Assembly (NCBI GenBank): GCA_010029175.1
Contig: RGNC01000057.1
Location: forward strand, 1 to 11,814
Length of the DNA stretch: 11,814 nucleotides
Direction of reading: 5' to 3'
Source: Synechococcaceae bacterium WB8_1B_136
GTDB lineage: Bacteria; Cyanobacteriota; Cyanobacteriia; PCC-6307; Cyanobiaceae
Shown here: piece by piece, positions 1 through 6,212 of the stretch
Numbering within the stretch: the first letter of the stretch is position 1
Layout of the letters: each line of letters opens with the position of its first letter
Program-made: the position numbers and the translations under genes
The notes under the pieces: generated by a model
What the model was told of the DNA's origin: nothing
Database searches by the model: none
Seen by the model: only the letters and a program-made list of their open reading frames with translations

Positions 1-458
1 TCGTTCACCAACGGCCGGTACAGGCTCTCAAAGTTGCTGAGGCCAGTCTTGAAGCGCCGGGCGATCACATCCGGTGGGATCGCATGTCCACCCTGTCGGA
101 CACGTAATTGAACTCTCGCCATCGCTTGATCAACAGATTGCAGTTGCAGAAAGACAAGCTTCACCGAATATCCCCGGGTCTGCCACTCGCCAATCCGATG
201 GGCATAGCCCTTGCCCGCCAGTGTGGTTTCAAAGGCGAAGCTGATTCCGTCACCTACGCAACGATCGATCTCCTCCAGCATCAACCGTGCCGCCCGACGA
301 GCTGCCAGTTCCGGTGCGAATGGCGACAAGCCTGCTGCGATGAGATCGGCATTGATGAAGGTGGTGATGCCCAACTCCAGAGGCAGGTATTCCCGAGCGA
401 ATGTGGTTTTACCCGCACCATTGGGTCCGGCAATGATGATGATGCGTTGTTTAGCCAC
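1..458 (-). CDS. zeta-toxin-like P-loop ATPase/kinase (partial, runs off left edge)
   Basis: The first 152 residues of a predicted zeta-toxin/COG4185-type P-loop protein are visible. A Walker A motif GPNGAGKTT lies at residues 11-19 after a hydrophobic strand (RIIIIA). NADLIAAGLSPF (36-47) sits where zeta-family kinases bind substrate. FAFETTLAG (74-82) and a basic segment from RVRQGGH to ARRF (118-136) fit the base and lid regions. The family includes kinases that phosphorylate UDP-N-acetylglucosamine and many stand-alone proteins of unknown substrate, so the substrate here is not known. The start is the GTG at 458, chosen because it overlaps the hsdM stop by 8 nt, which suggests translational coupling. 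No antitoxin gene is visible next to it. The C-terminus is missing because the window ends. Confidence 0.82.
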   Translation of the reverse strand, partial: MAKQRIIIIAGPNGAGKTTFAREYLPLELGITTFINADLIAAGLSPFAPELAARRAARLMLEEIDRCVGDGISFAFETTLAGKGYAHRIGEWQTRGYSVKLVFLQLQSVDQAMARVQLRVRQGGHAIPPDVIARRFKTGLSNFESLYRPLVN

Positions 459-2535
459 TGAGCCCCCCAATCATCTCCAGAATCCGGTCCGTCACCTGCT
501 TCAGTTCTGCGTCAATCTCCTCCAGCGGTCTTGGTGGCGTGAACACGTAGAAGTGCCGGTTGAAGGGGATCTCGTAGCCCACCTTGGTCTTGTCGTGGTC
601 AATCCAGGCGTCAGGTGCGTGCGGCAGCACCTCCCGCTCGAAGTAGGCCTCCACTTCCTCCACCAGCGGCACGTTCTCGGTGTCCCTCAAGCTACTGTCG
701 GCCTGGGGCTTCCCTTTTGCCTTGCCCTTCTGTCCCAGAACAACATTCCCTGCTTCGTCGCGTAGTGGCCTCTCCACCGTGATGGTTCTGTAGCCGAAGT
801 CCTCGTTCTTGAAGACCTTGCTGATGGGCTTGCCGTCCTTCTCACCCTCCTCAAATGCCCCGAACAGCTTCGTGATCTGCTCGATGTGCTCGGGGCTCAG
901 CTCCTTGCGTTTGCTGCCCAGGCTCTTGCGCATCTTCTGCCAGAAGCCACTGGCATCGATCAGTTGCACCTTGCCCTTGCGTTCGGCAGGCTTGCGGTTG
1001 CTGAGAATCCAGATGTAGGTGCTGATGCCCGTGTTGTAGAACATGTCCGTCGGCAGGGCGATAATCGCCTCCAACAGGTCGTTCTCCAGCACATAGCGGC
1101 GGATCTCGCTCTCACCCGAGCCGGCGCCGCCGGTGAACAGGGGTGAGCCGTTGAGAACAATGCCGAAGCGGCAGCCTCCGTCTTGCGCGGGCCTCATCTT
1201 GCTGATCAGGTGCAGCAGGAACAGCAGTGAACCGTCGCTCACGCGCGGCAGGCCAGGGCCGAAGCGGCCGCTGTAGCCCATCTGCTCGGCTTCCCGCTGC
1301 ACCTCCTTCTGAATCTTCTTCCACTCCACCCCAAACGGCGGGTTGGAGAGCATGTAGTCGTACTTCTGCTCCGGCAGCTGGTCGTCCGACAGCGTGTTGC
1401 CGAAGCAGATGCTGTTGATGTTTTGCCCCTTGATCAGCATGTCGGCCTTGCAGATCGCGTAGCTCTCCGGGTTGAGCTCCTGGCCGCTCAACACCAGCCG
1501 CGCCGAGGGGTTCATGCCCTCCAGGTGCTCCTCCGCCACGCTCAGCATTCCGCCTGTTCCTGCCGCAGGGTCGTAGAGGCTGCGCACGATGCCGGGCTGG
1601 GTGAGGGCCGCGTCGTCTTCGATGAAGATCAGGTTCACCATCAGCTTGATCACCTCACGCGGCGTGAAGTGTTCTCCGGCGGTTTCGTTGGAGAGTTCGG
1701 CGAACTTGCGGATCAGCTCCTCGAACACCAGCCCCATCTCGGCGTTGCTCACCGTTTCGGGGTGCAGGTCGATCTGACCGAACTTTTCGGTGACCAGGTA
1801 CAGCAGGTTGGCCTTGTCGAGCTCATCCACCTGCAGGTGGAACTTAAAGCTCTCGAAGATCTCGCGCACCGCCGGCGTGAAGGCCTGGATGTAGCTGCGC
1901 AGGTTCTCGGCGATGTTGTCGCCGTCGCCCATCAGCCGCTTCATGTCCAGCGGCGAGGTGTTGCAAAAGTTGTGGCCCGCTTTGCGCAGCAGGAAGGGTT
2001 CCGGGTCCAGTCCCTGCCCCTCCCTCAGGGCCTTCTCCTCCAGCACCGCCGCCTTGGTGGGCTCCAACACGCAGTCGAGCCGGCGCAGCACTGTGAACGG
2101 CAGGATCACCTTGCCGTAGTCGCTCTGCTTGTAGTCGCCGCGCAGCAGATCGGCCACGCTCCAGATGAAGGCGGAGAGGTTCTGTTTGCCGGTGGGTTGC
2201 GGTGGGCTGGCTGTGGCAGCAACAGCCATGCGCTGGGGGCCAGGGGTGGAGGGTTCGGCCAGGGCCACGGAGCCTCCCCTGCCACGACCCGTGCTGATCA
2301 GGCCCGCGCTGATCAGGGCTGCCTTGACGGCTTCGTATTGGGGTTCATCCCAGCCGAGCAAGTTGCGCAATGCGCCGTTGCCCGCCGAGCCGCCCAGGGC
2401 CTGCAGGGCTCCGGCGAACTCCTGCTGCTGAACGGCTGTGGCGATCAAGGGGCAGACAGGGAACCTGGCGCCAGTCTGCGCGCGGCTGAGGCGTTTTGGT
2501 GGCGATAGCGCCGCTGGTTGATCATGCTCTGGCAT
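451..2535 (-). CDS. hsdM: type I restriction-modification system DNA methyltransferase subunit (HsdM)
   Basis: This 694-residue protein is an N6-adenine methyltransferase subunit that would work with HsdS to modify host DNA and with HsdR to cut foreign DNA. Residues 34-94 form a winged-helix-like segment ending GRGRGGSVAL. The HsdM N-terminal helical domain starts near 119 (NLSAFIWSVADLLRG). GEHFTPR is at 287-293, the SAM-binding motif DPAAGTGGM at 322-330 and the catalytic NPPFG at 398-402. The C-terminus (near EIPFNRHFYVF) matches the long HsdM subgroup. The ATG at 2535 lies 2 nt after the regulator's stop; the frame stays open to 2763, but that extension is Ala/Gly-rich and lies inside the regulator gene. 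A TTG at residue 30 is a less likely start. No catalytic motif is damaged. HsdS and HsdR are not in the window. Confidence 0.95.
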   Translation of the reverse strand: MPEHDQPAALSPPKRLSRAQTGARFPVCPLIATAVQQQEFAGALQALGGSAGNGALRNLLGWDEPQYEAVKAALISAGLISTGRGRGGSVALAEPSTPGPQRMAVAATASPPQPTGKQNLSAFIWSVADLLRGDYKQSDYGKVILPFTVLRRLDCVLEPTKAAVLEEKALREGQGLDPEPFLLRKAGHNFCNTSPLDMKRLMGDGDNIAENLRSYIQAFTPAVREIFESFKFHLQVDELDKANLLYLVTEKFGQIDLHPETVSNAEMGLVFEELIRKFAELSNETAGEHFTPREVIKLMVNLIFIEDDAALTQPGIVRSLYDPAAGTGGMLSVAEEHLEGMNPSARLVLSGQELNPESYAICKADMLIKGQNINSICFGNTLSDDQLPEQKYDYMLSNPPFGVEWKKIQKEVQREAEQMGYSGRFGPGLPRVSDGSLLFLLHLISKMRPAQDGGCRFGIVLNGSPLFTGGAGSGESEIRRYVLENDLLEAIIALPTDMFYNTGISTYIWILSNRKPAERKGKVQLIDASGFWQKMRKSLGSKRKELSPEHIEQITKLFGAFEEGEKDGKPISKVFKNEDFGYRTITVERPLRDEAGNVVLGQKGKAKGKPQADSSLRDTENVPLVEEVEAYFEREVLPHAPDAWIDHDKTKVGYEIPFNRHFYVFTPPRPLEEIDAELKQVTDRILEMIGGLSG

Positions 2536-2537
2536 GG

Positions 2538-3479
2538 CTATGCACGGGCTGCATAATCTCCGGCCACCTGCGCCCGCAATTGCTCCAGCGAGCGCACCAG
2601 CAGCGCCGCTGCCTCCCAGCCTTGAGGCAGCGCCAGCCACACCGGGCTGATCAGTGGGCTGGGCAGCGGCCGCAGCTGCAGTGGCTCCGCCCAGGCCGTT
2701 GTGATTGGGGCAGCGGGGCTGATCACCATGGCCGAGCTGCCATCCGCCAGCCGTTGCAGCCACTGTTCGGGGCTGTGGCAGTTGTTGCCGACGGGCCTCA
2801 AACTCAGCCCCTGGCTGGCGAGGGCCCGCTGCAGACCCAACGCCACACCGCGATGGGGCACCAGCACCGTGGAGGGGGTGGCGGAGGTGCCGGGCCGGCC
2901 GCTGCAGCAGCTGCCCAGGGCCAGGGGCATGCGGCCCACCGGCAGCAGCTGCAGCTCAGATCCAGCGAGCGGCCGAAGCTGCTGCAGCTCCAATCCCGAC
3001 ACCAGGGCCCCATCGAGCACGCCCTGGCGCACCAGCTCCAACCAGGCCTCCACGGAGCGGAAACGCACGGGCACCGGCAGCAGCCAGGTGATCCCCGCCA
3101 GCAGATGCTGGTGCAGCAGATCGCCGCCGATCCGTGCCACGCCGGCCTCCAATCGATGGCTCCGGCACGCCAACCGCAGCAGCTGCATGGTGGCCGTGGC
3201 GCCGTAGCGGCAGCCATGGCGGAGCCGCTGGTTCTGCTGCAGGCCAAAGTCTCGCGCCAGGGCCCGGTAGCGCCGGCTCACCGTGGGCTGGCTGAGGCTC
3301 AGCACCCCACTGGCCTGCAGGGTGGTGCCGCTGAGCTCCAAGAGATCCAGAAGGCGAATGTCCTGCAGCAACTCCGGCACGCGGTAGTGCTGGGCAGGGC
3401 GGGGGATGGAATCTGTGGTGGCAGCCATGGCAGACCCGGGCAGTTGTGCTGCAGGCAGCCTCCGCAGCCCGGGCGACAT
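2538..3479 (-). CDS. LysR-like transcriptional regulator
   Basis: This protein has an N-terminal helix-turn-helix (from DIRLLDLLELSG to SLSQPTVSRRYRAL) that matches the LysR recognition-helix pattern (SQPxVSRR). A roughly 220-residue C-terminal region with a LysR-type effector-domain signature follows, for example VRQGVLDGALVSG. A DNA-binding regulator with a ligand-sensing domain is therefore likely; its ligand is unknown. The start at 3479 gives 313 residues and has a purine-rich GGAAAGGG 5 nt upstream. An in-frame ATG at 3428 gives 296 residues, keeps the whole HTH and has no clear ribosome site, so the exact start is uncertain. The stop is 2 nt before hsdM, so the two genes are almost certainly co-transcribed. 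The gene is divergent from the kinase-WYL gene, an arrangement common for LysR regulators and their targets. Confidence 0.8.
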   Translation of the reverse strand: MSPGLRRLPAAQLPGSAMAATTDSIPRPAQHYRVPELLQDIRLLDLLELSGTTLQASGVLSLSQPTVSRRYRALARDFGLQQNQRLRHGCRYGATATMQLLRLACRSHRLEAGVARIGGDLLHQHLLAGITWLLPVPVRFRSVEAWLELVRQGVLDGALVSGLELQQLRPLAGSELQLLPVGRMPLALGSCCSGRPGTSATPSTVLVPHRGVALGLQRALASQGLSLRPVGNNCHSPEQWLQRLADGSSAMVISPAAPITTAWAEPLQLRPLPSPLISPVWLALPQGWEAAALLVRSLEQLRAQVAGDYAARA

Positions 3480-3492
3480 TCAGCCCTTTCCA

Positions 3493-3561
3493 CCTGCGAA
3501 AGAGCAAAAGACCTGGGCTGATTCCTGTAGGGAGCTTCGTTCTGTGTTGCTGTTTCGCAGG
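3493..3561. promoter_or_regulatory. divergent intergenic region with 9-bp inverted repeat, candidate operator
   Basis: The gap between the regulator and the kinase-WYL gene holds CCTGCGAAA at 3493-3501 and its exact reverse complement TTTCGCAGG at 3553-3561, 51 bp apart. The left arm lies 14-22 nt upstream of the regulator's ATG. Both promoters should lie in this gap, so the arms are candidate operator half-sites, perhaps bound by the LysR-like protein with DNA looping. No convincing -10/-35 pair was recognised. Without homologous loci this remains a weak call. Confidence 0.3.
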
Positions 3562-3602
3562 AAGCGCTTGTCTGCTGAAGGGGGTTTCGTCAGGCTGCAG
3601 GG

Positions 3603-5529
3603 ATGACCGCACCCCTGCGTTGCCACCTGCTGATCGGGCCTCCCGCCAGCGGCAAAACCACCCTGGCCGGGGTGCTGGCTGAGCTCACCGGTGCGGTGGT
3701 GCTCTCCACCGACGCGGTGCGCGGCGAGATCTTTGGCGATGCGGCCGTGCAGGGCCCCTGGCGCGACATTGAGGCCCTGCTGCACCAGCGCATCCGCGAG
3801 GCGGTGGCCGCCGGCATGCCGGTGATCGTGGATGCCACCCATGCCCGCCGGCCCTGGCGGCTGGCGATCACCCAGGCGCTGGCGCTGCCGGCACCGGTGG
3901 AGTGGATCGGCTGGTGGCTTTACACGCCGCTCTCCACCTGCCTGCAGTGGAACCACAGCCGCAAACGCCTGGTGCCCGAGCCGGTGATTCGCGAGATGGC
4001 CGCCGCCCTGGCGGATCCGGTGTTCGGGCCCTCGCGCGCAGAAGGGATGGCCTCGGTGGTGGCGGTGGTGCCCACCCAGGTGCGCGACCTGGAGCCCCTG
4101 CTGCGGGATGAGCTGGCCCGCCTCGATCACCGTATCCGCTCGGCCCGCAACCGCGAGAGCCGTTTTGCCCTGCATGGCTACTCGCGGTTGCTGGATCTCG
4201 AACGGCTGCTGTATCTGCTGCGGCTGCTGAGTGCCTTCCCGGATCTGGCGGCCGAGGATGCGGCCACCCGCGCTGAGCTGGAGGCGATCGTGTCGCCCCT
4301 GCCGGAGGGGAGTGCTACGGCGATGCCGCAGCCATACGGGGCGATCTGGCCTGGCTGGAGGCCAATGGCTTCTGCAGCGCCGAACCGGTGCAGGCGCCGA
4401 TCCAGCCACCAGCTGCGCCGCGTGAATCGGGTGGAGTGCATGGCGGCTACCCGCCCCTGGGGGATGCACCGGTGTTCCAGCGGGTGTTCACCCTGCTGCG
4501 CCATCTGTTGCAGCAGCCCTTTGATCGGGCCTCAGGCATTCCCCTACCGGAACACCTGATCGCCCAGATCGAAACCATCCCCGGCGCCTACCTGCCCGGT
4601 GAGGCAGCCACCCTGCGCAAAGACCTCGAAAAAATCCTCACGCCCTACGGCTTCCGGCAGCGCAACGACAACGTGCGCCACGGCTACGCCATCGGCACCG
4701 CCCTGCTCTCGGCCCATCGGCTGCGGGAGATCCACGGGGTGGTGAGCCAGGCGGCCGGGCGGCTGGCCGATCCCACGGCCCAGGATCTGCTGGCGGAGCT
4801 GGAGCAACGGCTCCATTGGGGCGGTGTGGCGATCGCTGGCACAGCGCCGGTGCGGGCCTTTGCCAATCGCTCGATTGTGAGCAGTGCCCTGGTGCGGCCC
4901 GATTCCCTCGCGGCCGAACGGCAGGCTGAACTGCTGGAAACCGCGATCGTGGAACGGCGGCGTGTGGAGCTGGAGCGCTACGCGTCGGTGGCCAGCTTCC
5001 CCGATAGCCCTACGGGCTCCTTCCGCGCCTGGCCGCTGCAGCTGCTGTTCCACAACATCGGCTGGTATCTCGTGTATGAAACCGACAATGTGGGGCGAGA
5101 GGAGGGCCTGATCCGCACTGAGCGGATCGATCGCCTCGCCCTGCGCCGCAGTGAACGGGGCTACCGCCGCAGCGATGACGCCCATGCCGCAGCGTTAGCG
5201 CGATTGGACACCTTGCTGTATCTCAGCGGCGGCATCTACTTCGGCGACAAGCCAGGGCGATGCAAACCCTGCGCTTCTGCTGCCAGAGCTGGAGCTTTGC
5301 CTTCATCCGCGAGGGCCTGCAGCGCTACCCGATTGAACACACCCGCTACAGCAAACCGCTGCCGGGCGACACCTGGTGGCATCACCCCAAGGCGCCCCAC
5401 CTGCTGGAGCCCGGCCCTCCAACGGATACCCATCCCTATCCGGTGGAACTGGATCTGCCCAGCTGGACCGTGGAGCGCGACGTCGACCTGCGCAACTGGC
5501 TGTTTGGCTTTGGCGCCGGGAGCTGGTAG
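3603..5529 (+). pseudogene. P-loop kinase-WYL domain fusion, frameshifted and C-terminally truncated
   Basis: One ancestral gene is spread over three frames. The first frame starts at ATG 3603 and encodes an AAA_33/polynucleotide-kinase-like P-loop domain (GPPASGKTT at residues 12-20, later VIVDATHARRPWR). Near 4300-4320 the coding sense moves to the next frame (GDAAAIRGDLAWLEANGF), while the original frame becomes Arg/Ser/Cys-rich and stops at 4559. The second frame carries a winged-helix-like region (LRKDLEKILTPYGF) and the WYL motif (GWYLVYE, then GLIRTERIDRLALRR). Near 5247-5260 it moves again to MQTLRFCCQSWSFAF and runs to WLFGFGAGSW, where it stops. WYL proteins normally continue past this point, and no continuation was found in any frame. 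WYL domains are ligand-sensing modules common in regulators of defence loci. Two frame changes plus the lost end point to decay; sequencing error could explain one or both shifts. Confidence 0.75.
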
Positions 5530-5774
5530 AGATGGTTGCTAACCGTGATCGAAAGCCGGCGCGGCTGCTTGAGGGGGATTGGCATGACGTGCCGATGCCG
5601 ATGGCGTTGAAAACAGTGGGTCAAGGCTATGCGCTGAGGCCTGGATGTTCACTGTTGTTTCGGCGCCGGATCTGGCAATGATTCAGCCCGTGCATCAATC
5701 CGCGCTTCTATTCGCAATCTGCATAGCTCCGCCAGGCAGCGCGGTCGGCCGTGGCCCGTTGGATTGGGATCGTC

Positions 5775-6116
5775 TCAGAAACCGTAGGGCAGGCAGGCCT
5801 GTTGAACGTCTGCCACGGAGGCCATGACTTCCGTTGGCACGGCATCACGCATCGGCAGCAGGGTGATGACCTGAGCCAGCTCGCCGATCTCCTCCTTGCA
5901 GAGGTGCGATGAGCCGGCGTAGGCGCTGTTGCGGGTGAGGGCGCTCACCTGGGCCTTGGCCTTGCCGCAGCTCTGGGGCTGGCTGGTTTCCACGCAGGCC
6001 TGCACATTCTTCTGCAGGGTCCACAGCTCGTCTGTGGCCGCAACCGAAGCGCCTGCGGAGCCGAGCACCGCCACCAGGAGGCCCATGCGGCACAGCAGCG
6101 TCGAGGGAAGGGCCAT
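5775..6116 (-). CDS. small secreted four-cysteine protein, unknown function
   Basis: This 113-residue protein starts with a clear signal peptide (a basic residue at 10, the hydrophobic stretch MGLLVAVLGSAGASVAA, cleavage predicted after about residue 27). The mature part is short and mostly helical, with cysteines at 41, 50, 73 and 108 that could form two disulfides in the periplasm. I do not recognise the family. The ATG at 6116 was chosen because the signal peptide begins there; an in-frame TTG at 6146 would add ten residues before it. No good ribosome site is visible, and a GCAG tetranucleotide run lies immediately upstream. It sits 77 nt after the cellulose-synthase stop on the same strand, so it may be read through from that operon, with a hairpin between them. 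Confidence 0.7.
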   Translation of the reverse strand: MALPSTLLCRMGLLVAVLGSAGASVAATDELWTLQKNVQACVETSQPQSCGKAKAQVSALTRNSAYAGSSHLCKEEIGELAQVITLLPMRDAVPTEVMASVADVQQACLPYGF

Positions 6117-6178
6117 CGCAGGCAGGCAGGCACGGGGCTGGAGCAATTATGACCCCCGGCGCCAGGCGGCACCCGTGG

Positions 6179-6212
6179 GCGCCAGCGGGTTGATCAGCCC
6201 AGCCGCTGGCGC
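6179..6212 (-). terminator. hairpin at the end of the cellulose-synthase gene
   Basis: GCGCCAGCGG (6179-6188) and CCGCTGGCGC (6203-6212) are perfect inverted 10-bp arms around a 14-nt loop that contains the stop codon of the synthase gene. No T-tract follows on either strand, so this is not a classical intrinsic terminator. It could stabilise the 3' end of the upstream message or reduce read-through into the small secreted-protein gene. Confidence 0.35.

Noticed and set aside
1423..2508. 361-codon open frame on the plus strand opposite hsdM
   Set aside because: It is antisense to a gene with clear catalytic motifs; its His/Gln/Leu-rich translation has no domain and results from GC-rich codon bias.
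2536..2763. N-terminal extension of HsdM by 76 residues
   Set aside because: Low-complexity Ala/Gly sequence that lies wholly within the regulator coding region; the ATG at 2535 is the natural start after the regulator stop.
3480..4469. 329-codon minus-strand frame opposite the P-loop kinase region
   Set aside because: The opposite strand has an unmistakable Walker A domain; this frame is a Gly/His/Arg-rich shadow.
4829..4836. GCGATCGC (HIP1-type cyanobacterial octamer)
   Set aside because: Only one copy was noticed, inside coding sequence; it mildly fits a cyanobacterium but is not a feature by itself.
4300..5260. Programmed ribosomal frameshifting in the kinase-WYL gene
   Set aside because: No slippery heptamer or downstream pseudoknot was seen at either junction, and loss of the WYL end favours decay; not fully excluded.
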